Assembly (NCBI GenBank): GCA_003136795.1
Contig: PLDP01000172.1
Span: forward strand, 16,044-23,245
DNA from: Actinomycetota bacterium
Lineage (GTDB): Bacteria; Actinomycetota; Thermoleophilia; Gaiellales; Gaiellaceae
DNA: 7,202 bases
Direction of reading: 5' to 3'
The position numbers were made by a program, and so were the translations under genes. Positions 1 through 6,148 of this stretch are shown here, one piece after another (the first letter of the stretch is position 1; each line of letters opens with the position of its first letter). Below the pieces are notes generated by a model, which was not told the origin of the DNA, did not search any database, and saw only the letters and a list, made by a program, of their open reading frames with translations.

Positions 1-366
1 CGCTACGGCGGCCGCCTGATCAAGAACACGGGCGACGGCATCCTCGCCACCTTCGACGGGCCCGCGTGAGCCGTGCAGTGCGCCCAGGCGATCGGCCAGG
101 GAGCGAGCACGCTCGGCATCGACGTCCGCGCGGGCGTGCACATCGGCGAGGTCGAGCTGCGGAGCGACAACGGCGCCGGAGACATCGCGGGCCTGGCCGT
201 CCACCTGGCGCAACGCGTCTGCAGCGTCGCCGGCTCGGGCGAGGTGCTCGTCTCGCGCACGATCGTCGACCTCGTCGTCGGCTCTGGCCTCGAATTCGAG
301 AGCCGAGGGCAGCACGAGCTCAAAGGGGTGCCCGGCCCGTGGGAGCTGCTTGCTGTGCGCGGCTGA
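1..366 (+). pseudogene. C-terminal part of a class III adenylate/guanylate cyclase, interrupted by an in-frame TGA
   Basis: Read through in frame from base 1, the translation begins RYGGRLIKNTGDGILATF, has a TGA at 67-69, and continues to a natural stop at 364-366. The NTGDG stretch is the second metal-binding aspartate region of class III nucleotide cyclases. Further on, RAGVHIGEVE, the GLAVHLAQRV helix and the ending ELKGVPGPWELLAV are the usual remaining landmarks of the catalytic domain and its C-terminal edge. Such enzymes make cAMP or cGMP, often as one domain of a larger signalling protein. The domain start, with the first metal-binding aspartate, lies left of the window. The expected residue at the stop is probably Arg (GPARAVQCA), so one CGA to TGA change would explain it. 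A GTG at 73 could start a 97-residue fragment, but it would lack the metal site. A sequencing error is the alternative to a real nonsense mutation. Family identity is secure; loss of function is likely. Confidence 0.85.
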
Positions 367-378
367 CGAGGCGAGACG

Positions 379-879
379 TCAGACGCTGGCGGTCGTCGCC
401 GGTGAAGATCCCAGCTCGACGCGGGAAGCGACCGCAGCGCCGGCGCGTGCTGCGACCTGGAGCGCGAGCCGAGCCGTCTCCTCCAACGAAACGGCGCGGC
501 CGGCTGCCGTTTGACGAGCGTGCTCGACCTCGCCGAGGTCTCGCGGACGCAGGCGGCGGCTTCTGCGACGAGGTCGTCGAAACGGAAATAGATAGCCGTA
601 ATCCCCTGAGCTTCGATCCGGGCGCCCGATGCACACCGCGGAGGTCACCAGTCGCCTCGAACGCGACGACCGCTTGCCGAGCGAGCTCGGCCGCGGTGGC
701 GCCGTCGCCTTGGTGTGTGGTGACCCAGGCGAGATCGACCAGCGCCACGCTCTTTGCGCGTGTCTCGCCGGCTGCGTCGGCGGCATCAGCGCAGCGCTAC
801 GGGCCGAGCTGTACCTAACGGGGTGGAACGACCGCGTGAGCTTCTCGAGCGCCTGGTCGCAGTAGCCCCGGACGCGATC
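379..879 (-). pseudogene. Frameshifted C-terminal remnant of a TPR-type signalling/regulatory protein
   Basis: No single frame is a gene, but successive - strand frames join into a familiar C-terminus. From about 879 one frame reads DRVRGYCDQALEKL. From about 790 to 615 a second reads DLAWVTTHQGDGATAAELAR then QAVVAFEATGDLRGV, a typical TPR helix pair. From about 625 to 540 the third reads YFRFDDLVAEAAACVRE. From about 535 the first frame resumes with LGEVEHARQTAAGRAVSLEE and TARLAL, ending at TGA 379-381. The LGE...A...GRA(L/V)SLEEA..LAL ending is, from my knowledge of the families, the usual C-terminus of large AAA/TPR proteins carrying LuxR, SARP or cyclase domains. At least three frame changes plus TAG codons near 820-800 make this an old pseudogene rather than one sequencing slip. 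The N-terminal domain that would name its function is missing. It sits tail to tail with the cyclase fragment, 12 bp apart, so both may be leftovers of the same protein superfamily. Confidence 0.72.
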
Positions 880-920
880 CGACCACCCACACCGTCAGCT
901 TCATCGACTGATCAGGAGCA

Positions 921-950
921 AGCGGCCCCGGCCACGACGGCCAGGCCGCT
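921..950. terminator. GC-rich hairpin, possible terminator
   Basis: AGCGGCC (921-927) pairs perfectly with GGCCGCT (944-950). Inside it GGCC (930-933) pairs with GGCC (939-942) around an ACGAC loop. The + side is followed by TTCTCCT, only a weak T-rich tail, which is common for actinobacterial terminators. It lies beyond the upstream end of the recognisable - strand pseudogene, so it serves no intact neighbouring gene. It could be a relic from a gene now lost. The hairpin is certain as sequence; its role is inferred. Confidence 0.4.
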
Positions 951-954
951 TCTC

Positions 955-990
955 CTAGACGCTCTTCGGAAACTAGACGCTCTTCGGAAA
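955..990 (+). repeat. Perfect 18-bp tandem repeat, two copies
   Basis: CTAGACGCTCTTCGGAAA occurs at 955-972 and again, identical, at 973-990 with no spacer. A 9-base inverted copy of its core (TCCGAAGAG) is at 1018-1026, so the second copy could pair with it across about 29 bases. Two exact copies in otherwise decayed DNA suggest a recent slippage duplication. No function is evident. Confidence 0.9.
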
Positions 991-1080
991 TGGGACACTA
1001 GGCGGCCGCGAACAGCGTCCGAAGAGATTCCGGAAGGTTTGAAAGCTGCCCGGTTAGGTCCATCAACATTCGAGCCACAT

Positions 1081-1104
1081 CAGCGCCGCTTCCGAGCGGC
1101 GTTG
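1081..1104 (-). terminator. Hairpin downstream of the DCC-family gene
   Basis: CAGCGCCGCT (1081-1090) pairs with AGCGGCGTTG (1095-1104) around a TCCG tetraloop, giving ten pairs with one G-T position. On the - strand it starts about 30 nt after the stop codon of the DCC-family gene, the right place for an intrinsic terminator. There is no clear T tract after it, so termination is inferred from position and stem strength. Confidence 0.5.
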
Positions 1105-1133
1105 ATCGTTGATTGACGAGTTCTTGTCGAAGC

Positions 1134-1493
1134 TCACATTCGACACGCGGGCGTTCCACCAGGTAAGCGGTGGCGCAAGCGGGCGAGCAGTGGGTACGCA
1201 CCAGCCGCGAACCAGCGAAACGGTGGGATGAGCAAGATCTGGCCGATCAATGAAGGCCACCCGTGCGCGGCTTGCAGGGAGCGAGCGATGGCCAGGTGGC
1301 CGCGCGAATGGCGCCCGGAGGAATCGATCCACCACGCAGCCCGGCGCACGTCATCGAGGGTCAGGCCGAGGCGTTCGAGCTGGTCGGTGCTCAGGTGTTG
1401 CCAGGCGACGGCTTGCTGAGACCCCTGCCAGCGAGCGGCAAGCCACCGGGCGCTCGAGCTGCAGAACGAGCAATCGCCGTCATAGACGAGCAG
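1134..1493 (-). CDS. DCC-family (DUF393) thiol-disulfide oxidoreductase-like protein, CTG start
   Basis: The 119-residue product opens LLVYDGDCSFC, the DxxCxxC motif (D5, C8, C11) that defines the DCC/DUF393 family. It continues with SARWLAARW, a DDVRRAAWWID strand region, and the typical ending RHRLPGGTPACRM. Length and both ends fit a complete family member. The family has a thioredoxin-like N-terminal motif and is annotated as putative thiol-disulfide oxidoreductase; substrates are mostly unknown. Start choice: the frame is closed by a TGA at about 1551-1553, and between that stop and the motif there is no ATG, GTG or TTG. CTG at 1491-1493 is the only plausible initiator. It lies 9 nt after AAAGGGAG, a strong Shine-Dalgarno. 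An ACG directly after the Shine-Dalgarno is too close to serve. The gene follows the PilV-like prepilin on the same strand after a 104-nt gap and may share its transcript. A hairpin terminator candidate follows it. The family call is firm; the start is unusual but well placed. Confidence 0.85.
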   Translation of the reverse strand: MLVYDGDCSFCSSSARWLAARWQGSQQAVAWQHLSTDQLERLGLTLDDVRRAAWWIDSSGRHSRGHLAIARSLQAAHGWPSLIGQILLIPPFRWFAAGAYPLLARLRHRLPGGTPACRM

Positions 1494-1502
1494 TGGTGTC
1501 GT

Positions 1503-1510
1503 CTCCCTTT
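1503..1510 (-). promoter_or_regulatory. Ribosome binding site deciding the CTG start of the DCC gene
   Basis: On the - strand AAAGGGAG is a near-consensus Shine-Dalgarno placed 9 nt before CTG 1493. No standard start codon exists at a usable distance in this frame, so the site supports initiation at CTG. Confidence 0.55.
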
Positions 1511-1597
1511 CGACCGATCGAACCGTAACCCGCCACGTTGCAAGATTACGTCAAGCCGCTGCAAATGCGGCAAGAATGTCCGGCGGCGGTTGTCCGC

Positions 1598-2188
1598 CTA
1601 GCAGAGTTCGCCGGTGCCCGAGGGGTCCGGCAGCGCCGTGCAGTAGTCGAAGTTGGATTCCTCACGAGCGAGCACGTGATTGCCGGCCGAGGGGTCCCGG
1701 ACGACGACATCGACGAGCTTGGTTTGACGCGGGTTGCCAGTCGCCACGGTGATCACCCGGATGTAGGTGTCGAGCCGGTACGTCCGCCCGTCGGGGCCGA
1801 CGATGGGCTGGGTGGGCGCGCAGTTCTTCGGGAAGGCCGCGTAGACGGGGCCGCCGCTCTGACAGGTGGTCACCCCGGTCGCGGGCGCGACGTTCGAGCA
1901 CCCAGCGCCGCCCACGCAGGCGACGTCGGAGGTATAGGTCGAGTCGGTCGCGGCCGACGTGTCGAGGCCGATCCAGTCCCACGTCATCCCGCGATATCGC
2001 TCCATCTGCGAATCGGCGACGACGCCAGCGGTCGAGATCCGGCTCGCCCGGTTGATCGCGACCGTGGCGGAGCTGTAGGAGGAGACGAGCACCAGCAACG
2101 CGACGTTCAGGAAGAGCACCGCAATCAGCAGCTCCACCAGGCCTTGGCCGGCGTCGCCGCGGAGCCTCGAGACGATCGACCTCACCAT
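1598..2188 (-). CDS. PilV-like type IV prepilin / minor pseudopilin
   Basis: This 196-residue protein has a class III (prepilin) signal. After a short basic leader (MVRSIVSRLRGDAG) the predicted cleavage is G14-Q15, followed by QGLVELLIAVLFLNVALLVL with the conserved Glu at mature position 5 (E19). A single hydrophobic helix runs to about residue 40. The rest is a soluble exported domain with six cysteines, including a C-terminal Cys. Q instead of F/M at mature +1 departs from the classical consensus but is tolerated in minor pilins. It would be inserted in the membrane, cleaved by a prepilin peptidase encoded elsewhere, and serve in a pilus or pseudopilus tip. ATG at 2186-2188 is followed at once by GTG; a purine-rich GCAGAGG lies directly before it, close for a Shine-Dalgarno. 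It is divergent from the PilX/PilW genes, with which it probably forms one complex. Exact type (PilV or GspI/J) is inferred. Confidence 0.85.
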   Translation of the reverse strand: MVRSIVSRLRGDAGQGLVELLIAVLFLNVALLVLVSSYSSATVAINRASRISTAGVVADSQMERYRGMTWDWIGLDTSAATDSTYTSDVACVGGAGCSNVAPATGVTTCQSGGPVYAAFPKNCAPTQPIVGPDGRTYRLDTYIRVITVATGNPRQTKLVDVVVRDPSAGNHVLAREESNFDYCTALPDPSGTGELC

Positions 2189-2326
2189 CCTCTGCCTGTC
2201 GGCAGAAAGCGAACCGGACTTGACGTCCGGGCGGGTGAGGGGCCGCTGCTGGGGCCTATGTCCCTCGAATGGGGCACTCGGGCACTTGAGGGAAGAGGCG
2301 TTCGAGCCGACTCAGGTGATACGGCG
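2189..2326. promoter_or_regulatory. Divergent intergenic region between pilin genes, with inverted repeats
   Basis: This 138-bp spacer must hold the promoters of both the PilV-like gene (leftward) and the PilX/PilW pair (rightward). Symmetrical elements seen directly are: TCTGCC-TGTC-GGCAGA at 2191-2206; CCGGAC-TTGAC-GTCCGG at 2214-2230; TCCCTC at 2261-2266 pairing with GAGGGA at 2288-2293; and between the last two arms the tandem octamers GGGCACTC and GGGCACTT at 2272-2287. A TTGACG at 2220-2225 resembles a -35 box but has no matching -10 box at normal spacing. The first hairpin lies just before the - strand start and would be in that mRNA leader. Operator function is inferred. Confidence 0.5.
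2314..2319 (+). promoter_or_regulatory. Shine-Dalgarno fixing the start of the PilX-like gene
   Basis: AGGTGA precedes ATG 2327 by 7 nt. The open frame extends far upstream to 1538, but those codons run antisense through the PilV-like gene. This site marks the real start, and the hydrophobic pilin-type N-terminus begins right after it. Confidence 0.7.
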
Positions 2327-4429
2327 ATGAAGGAATCCCTGCGCCACATCGGAGCCCGGTCACTGCGGCGGCTCAAAGACGAGGACGGCATTGCGCTCGT
2401 CTTCGCGATGCTCGTCTCGACCGCGCTCGCGATCATGACCACCTCGGTGCTCTATTTCAGCGCAGGGAGCGCCCGCACGTCCGCGCGCTCCAGCGCCGAC
2501 CAGCAGGCGTACTCACTCGCGGAGGCCGGGATCAACACAGCGGTCGCAAAGATCTATGGAGCGACCGACCCGCGCGTGACGACGATCTTGCCCGCATCCC
2601 CGGCGGTCGTCGTGCCGAAGTGCCCGGGCTCGAACCCGAACGAGGTGCCGACCTGCTACACGACCGGCTCCGTCACCTATTCGGGGACGCTCGACACGAG
2701 CCATAACACGTATTACTGGACGATCACCTCGACCGGCAGCGTCCCTGTGAGCGGCGTGTCCACCGTGAAGCGCACGCTCACGCGCAGCGTCGGTGTCACC
2801 GGGAACAACGGGACGAGCGGCAGCTCGTGGTCGCGGTTCTACCAGAACAGCACCTCGACCTGCCTGACGCTCGACACCGACAGCGTGCCGACGAACTTCG
2901 CGAGCAAGGGCGACATCTGCCTAATTGACGGCGCGACCGTCACCGGGGCCAACACGAACATCATGGCCGGCGGCCACATCTACATCGACCCGCCGTTCAC
3001 GAAGACTCCGGGCACGGCCAGCAACAACAGCGGCTGGACGAACTCGAGCTATGCGGAAGTGAACGACGCGAAGTATGCCGTCACCTCCAGCCTCGCGAAC
3101 GCTGCGACCAGCGCGAACCTCGACCTCACGGGCTTGGGGTTCAGCGTGCCGAGCACCGCGACGGTCCTCGGGTTCGCGGTCAGCATCGTCCGGCATGCGA
3201 GCGCGAGCGTGGCCGCGAACCACATCAACGACTACCACATCCAGGCGCTCAAAGCGGGCGCAACGACCGGCACCGACCACGCCATCACCGGGACGAACTG
3301 GCCGACCGCAGACGGGACGCAGGCCTACGGAACCTCGAGCGACCTGTGGGGCACGACGTGGACCCCTGCGCAAATCAACGCGTCCAACTTCGGCATCCGG
3401 CTCGTTGCCAAGAGCACGTGCACGACGTGCGGCCTCATCGCCTCCGTCAACGCCGTGACCGTGACCGTCTACTACACGACGGGCGCGACGATCGGAACGT
3501 CCGGATCGCCGATCGCGCTTGCGGACGTCGGTGTCGGCTGCCAGGGCCCCACCGATAACGCGCCGGTCAGTCCGTGCAGCGGGTCCGACAAGGTCTACGC
3601 CACCACGGTCAAGACCGACACTCCGGCGAACAACCCGGACCTCGCCATGCCCGTCGTCGACTTCAACTATTGGTGGGCGAACGCGATGCCCGGCCCGAAG
3701 CACTTCTGCACGAACGCGAACCCGGGTGTCTCGACGTCGTACTTCGACAACAACGCATCGACGACGACGGGGCCGGACGCCAGCCTCACCGTCAACGGCG
3801 AAGTGGCGCCACCCGGTGCGCCATACGACTGCGAGGTCTGGCAAAACGGCGTCCTCATGGGCATGCTGAAGTGGGACGGCTCGCACCGGATGGACATCTA
3901 CGGCACGATCTTCTTCGACGGGAACTTCCGCTTCGACCAGGACGGCGAGATCGTCCACTACTTCGGCCGCGGAACGCTCATGTCGTCACACGACGACGAG
4001 ATCGACGCGCTCGTCTGCGCCGGCGGAACGGGGAATACCTACGCCACGGCCTGCAACGAGAACATGAACAGCTGGAACCCGAGCCAGAACATGATGGTGC
4101 TCATGTCTGACTGCATGAAGGGCGCCTCGGGCTGCAACGAATACGACCAGGGCGGCACCACCTGCAGCGGCGCGAAGCCGAACTGCTACGACGGGCACCT
4201 CGTCGGCGGCTTCCAGGGGATCCTCTTCTCGAACGGCGAGTGCTGGATCCACCAGGAGTTCCAGGACAGCGGCCCGGTGATCTGCCAAACGATCAACTTG
4301 GCCCACGAGACCTACAACCCGACGTTCTACACCTTCCCATCGGTAGGGAATCTCACCGACGGGATGTCGTACTCGAGCACCGCGAGCGCGACCGACTTCT
4401 CGCTCAACGTCAGCGCCCAGAGCGGCTAG
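2327..4429 (+). CDS. Large PilX-like pilus assembly/minor pilin protein with an inserted beta-rich module
   Basis: This is a 700-residue protein. After a basic leader, DEDG21 is followed by IALVFAMLVSTALAIMTTSV, a single hydrophobic helix (about 22-45). The next segment, SADQQAYSLAEAGINTAVAK (56-75), is the typical continuation of PilX_N proteins. Mature position 5 is Phe rather than Glu, as in some PilX-type pilins. Residues about 229-384 form a separate beta-rich module (GW..., GFSVPSTATVLGFAVSI, LWGTTWTPAQINASNFGIRL, ending VTVYYT) that resembles a domain often found in phage structural and bacterial surface proteins. The C-terminal third repeats short beta motifs (IYGTIFFDGNFRF, GRGTLMSS), suggesting a beta-helix. 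There are 18 cysteines, all outside the membrane helix, so disulfides are likely. Family members are mostly much shorter. ATG at 2327 has AGGTGA upstream. The PilW-like gene starts 5 nt after its stop, so the two are cotranscribed. Role: exported minor component, possibly tip or adhesive. Confidence 0.82.
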   Translation: MKESLRHIGARSLRRLKDEDGIALVFAMLVSTALAIMTTSVLYFSAGSARTSARSSADQQAYSLAEAGINTAVAKIYGATDPRVTTILPASPAVVVPKCPGSNPNEVPTCYTTGSVTYSGTLDTSHNTYYWTITSTGSVPVSGVSTVKRTLTRSVGVTGNNGTSGSSWSRFYQNSTSTCLTLDTDSVPTNFASKGDICLIDGATVTGANTNIMAGGHIYIDPPFTKTPGTASNNSGWTNSSYAEVNDAKYAVTSSLANAATSANLDLTGLGFSVPSTATVLGFAVSIVRHASASVAANHINDYHIQALKAGATTGTDHAITGTNWPTADGTQAYGTSSDLWGTTWTPAQINASNFGIRLVAKSTCTTCGLIASVNAVTVTVYYTTGATIGTSGSPIALADVGVGCQGPTDNAPVSPCSGSDKVYATTVKTDTPANNPDLAMPVVDFNYWWANAMPGPKHFCTNANPGVSTSYFDNNASTTTGPDASLTVNGEVAPPGAPYDCEVWQNGVLMGMLKWDGSHRMDIYGTIFFDGNFRFDQDGEIVHYFGRGTLMSSHDDEIDALVCAGGTGNTYATACNENMNSWNPSQNMMVLMSDCMKGASGCNEYDQGGTTCSGAKPNCYDGHLVGGFQGILFSNGECWIHQEFQDSGPVICQTINLAHETYNPTFYTFPSVGNLTDGMSYSSTASATDFSLNVSAQSG

Positions 4430-4434
4430 CCGCG

Positions 4435-5064
4435 ATGCGTGCGCCGGCCGTCAAGCGCCTGCGCGCGCGCGCAGGCCGAGCCCGGCAAGAGGAGGGCGGC
4501 TTCACCCTCGTCGAGCTCGTCGTCACGATGGCGATTCTCGGCACGGTCCTGGGCGGTATCTCCACCCTCTTCGTCTCGGGCATCAATTCCCAGAACGACC
4601 TCAACTCGCGCTTCCAGGCGCAGGTCAACCTGAACCTGGCGCTCGTTGAGCTGCGCCGTGAGGGGCACAGCGCCTGCGGCCTGTACGCCGGGTACACGAC
4701 GTCGTCGGTGACGCTCGACATGCCGACCGCGAATCCGCCGCCTCAGCCGCCTGCCACCCCGTGCTCGGCGCCCACGTACGTCACCTGGTGCACGATCGGC
4801 TCGGGTCATCGCTACGCGCTCTATCGCGTCCCCGGCTCGACCTGCCCGGCGACGGTCGCCCTCGCCTTGGCGGCCGGCGGGAGGAGATACGCCGATTACA
4901 TCACGGTCGCCGCGGTCTTCCCGACGTACACAGCCGAGAACTCGGCCAACTCGACGCTGGCGACGCTGCAGGTTCACTTCCCGGTCAACGTCAAGTCGAA
5001 CGCATCGTCGACGAGCCCCTACACCGTCGACGACAGCATCGTCCTACGCAACAGCGCCACCTAG
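4435..5064 (+). CDS. PilW-like type IV prepilin
   Basis: This 209-residue protein has a textbook prepilin signal: an Arg-rich leader, then QEEGG22 and F23TLVELVVTMAILGTVLGG, with Glu at mature position 5 (E27) and one hydrophobic helix to about residue 45. The exported part has a proline-rich stretch (NPPPQPPATP) and four cysteines. Size and features fit PilW/GspJ-type minor pseudopilins, which join PilV- and PilX-type proteins in an initiating or tip complex of a type IV pilus or a related secretion or uptake pseudopilus. ATG at 4435 begins 5 nt after the PilX-like stop codon, and no strong Shine-Dalgarno is visible, so translation is probably coupled to the preceding gene. The open frame continues upstream to 4240, but that part lies inside the PilX-like gene and is not credible. 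Its stop is only 13 bp from the stop of the convergent propeller gene. Prepilin identity is firm; the PilW label is inferred. Confidence 0.87.
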   Translation: MRAPAVKRLRARAGRARQEEGGFTLVELVVTMAILGTVLGGISTLFVSGINSQNDLNSRFQAQVNLNLALVELRREGHSACGLYAGYTTSSVTLDMPTANPPPQPPATPCSAPTYVTWCTIGSGHRYALYRVPGSTCPATVALALAAGGRRYADYITVAAVFPTYTAENSANSTLATLQVHFPVNVKSNASSTSPYTVDDSIVLRNSAT

Positions 5065-5077
5065 ACGTTCCGATCAA

Positions 5078-6145
5078 TCACGCGGCGGTGATCGAACCGA
5101 GCAGCCCGTGGACGCGGAGCTCCGTCTCGCCGTACCAGGCATGAGGCCCCGACGTGAAGAAGAGCGTGCCCGCCGGGCCGGCCATGCCGCCGTTCCCGAA
5201 CGCGAGCCCCCAGAGCCCGTTCACGACGAGCGACTTCCCGTGGCTGTCGTGCAGCGTCCCGTCGTACGACCAGCCGTTCGCGCTTCGGCGGTAGGCGTTG
5301 ATGCGCCCGTCTCCGAAGTTGCCGATCAGCAGGTCGCCGCCGAAGCGCCCGAACGAGCGCGGCGCGATGGCCATCCCCCACGGCGCGTTCAGCACCCCGT
5401 CGTGCCCGATGCGCGCGACCAGCCGGCCGTCGCGGTCGAACTCGTCGACGTAGCCGCCCGTCGGCGCGTCGTTGCCGTTCACCGGTGCGCGATAGACGTA
5501 GGTAACGAACACGTCGCCGCCGATCGCCTGGATGCCGAACGGCGCATACCACTCCGGAATCGACCGGTCGACGAACGCGCCCGGATGGCGCACACGGTGC
5601 CAGCGCGCGTCGAACACTTCGACGCGCGCATTGTGAAAGTCGGTCGCGTAGACGCGGTCACCGTCGACTGTGACGCCGCGGAACACTGCCGCGTGGGCGG
5701 AGTCGTCGACGACGATCTCCGACTGGGTCGACCAGCCCGTCGGCACCGTCGGCGTCCACGCGCGCAGTTTCCCGTCCTCGCAGGCGTAGATGAAGCGCGC
5801 CGGGTCCGACGCGCCGCCCCCCGAGACAAGGAACCCCTTGCCGGCGTACGAGGCGATACCGGTCGGACCGCCGGTGACGTGAACCGTCAGCAGCTGCTTG
5901 CGGCCGGCGGCCGAAAAGAGCGTGCTCGTCGAGCTCGCCTCGTTCGCAGTCCACCACGGCCCGGTCGGCGTGGCCACGAGGCCCCACGCGTTCACCAGCT
6001 GCGTGTCGACGTGCGGCGCAAGTTGTGCCCGGTCGGCCACGAGCGCGTGCACGTCGTACGCGTTGGCCGGCCCGCCTCCGAGCGCGAACGCGGCGACGAT
6101 CGCAATACCGCCGGCGGCGAGCACCGCGACGATTGCGAGCCGCAT
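5078..6145 (-). CDS. Secreted TIGR03118-family beta-propeller protein
   Basis: This 355-residue protein begins with a Sec signal: MR, a hydrophobic Ala/Val-rich stretch, and a likely cleavage at ANA29-YD. The body carries the hallmarks of the TIGR03118 family: LVNAWGL (50-56) followed by PTGPWW, ASSTSTLF, GGPTGI, FIYACEDG, YATDFHN, YAPFGIQAIGG, LNAPWGMAIAPRSFG (252-266), GDLLIGNFGDGRINAY (about 270-285), GLWGLAFGNGG (310-320) and a final HGLLGS. These repeated beta-strand units predict a beta-propeller of the NHL/SMP-30 type. The biochemical function of the family is not established to my knowledge; extracellular ligand binding or hydrolysis is possible. Length is normal for the family and the ends look complete. 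ATG 6145 follows the LacI stop by 3 nt without a clear Shine-Dalgarno, so translation is likely coupled to the regulator. That arrangement suggests the LacI protein controls this gene as well as itself. Confidence 0.87.
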   Translation of the reverse strand: MRLAIVAVLAAGGIAIVAAFALGGGPANAYDVHALVADRAQLAPHVDTQLVNAWGLVATPTGPWWTANEASSTSTLFSAAGRKQLLTVHVTGGPTGIASYAGKGFLVSGGGASDPARFIYACEDGKLRAWTPTVPTGWSTQSEIVVDDSAHAAVFRGVTVDGDRVYATDFHNARVEVFDARWHRVRHPGAFVDRSIPEWYAPFGIQAIGGDVFVTYVYRAPVNGNDAPTGGYVDEFDRDGRLVARIGHDGVLNAPWGMAIAPRSFGRFGGDLLIGNFGDGRINAYRRSANGWSYDGTLHDSHGKSLVVNGLWGLAFGNGGMAGPAGTLFFTSGPHAWYGETELRVHGLLGSITAA

Positions 6146-6148
6146 GAT

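Larger units (their letters stand above)
880..1133. other. Gene-free stretch with hairpins and a tandem duplication
   Basis: I find no protein family, tRNA or other RNA gene in these 254 bases on either strand. The contents are a GC-rich hairpin at 921-950, an 18-bp tandem repeat at 955-990, an inverted partial copy of that repeat at 1018-1026, a TTCCGGAA palindrome at 1028-1035 and a second hairpin at 1081-1104. A - strand reading frame ending near 998 gives LMDLTGQLSNLPESLRTLFA just before its stop. That looks somewhat protein-like, but I cannot place it in a family and it has no convincing start. It may be another gene remnant. Confidence 0.5.

Noticed and set aside
998..1201. 67-residue - strand frame ending in LPESLRTLFAAA
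   Set aside because: The end looks protein-like, but the first part overlaps the C-terminus of the DCC gene, there is no ribosome binding site and no family is recognised. It may be a remnant.
1522..1554. Possible promoter for the DCC gene (TTGACG, then TACGGT on the - strand)
   Set aside because: The spacing is 21 bp and the -10 box is poor, so it is not strong enough to call.
1555..1571. GCCGC/GCGGC hairpin between the PilV-like and DCC genes
   Set aside because: Only five pairs with a 7-base loop and no T tract; too weak to call a terminator separating the two genes.
1538..2326. N-terminal extension of the PilX-like reading frame to 1538 (963 residues in total)
   Set aside because: It runs antisense through the PilV-like gene, is Arg/Gly-rich with no family resemblance, and the Shine-Dalgarno plus the pilin-type N-terminus place the start at 2327.
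2921..3958. 345-residue open frame on the - strand
   Set aside because: It is an Arg/Val/Asp-rich antisense shadow of the PilX-like gene caused by high GC content; no domain is recognisable.
4240..4434. Upstream extension of the PilW-like frame
   Set aside because: It lies inside the PilX-like coding region, and its residues do not fit a prepilin leader.
4426..4977. 183-residue - strand open frame
   Set aside because: It is an Arg-rich shadow of the PilW-like gene.
5071..5094. Inverted repeat CGATCA/TGATCG at the convergent gene junction, a possible shared terminator
   Set aside because: The loop is 12 bases, the stem is short and AT-containing, there is no T tract, and most of it lies inside the propeller coding end.
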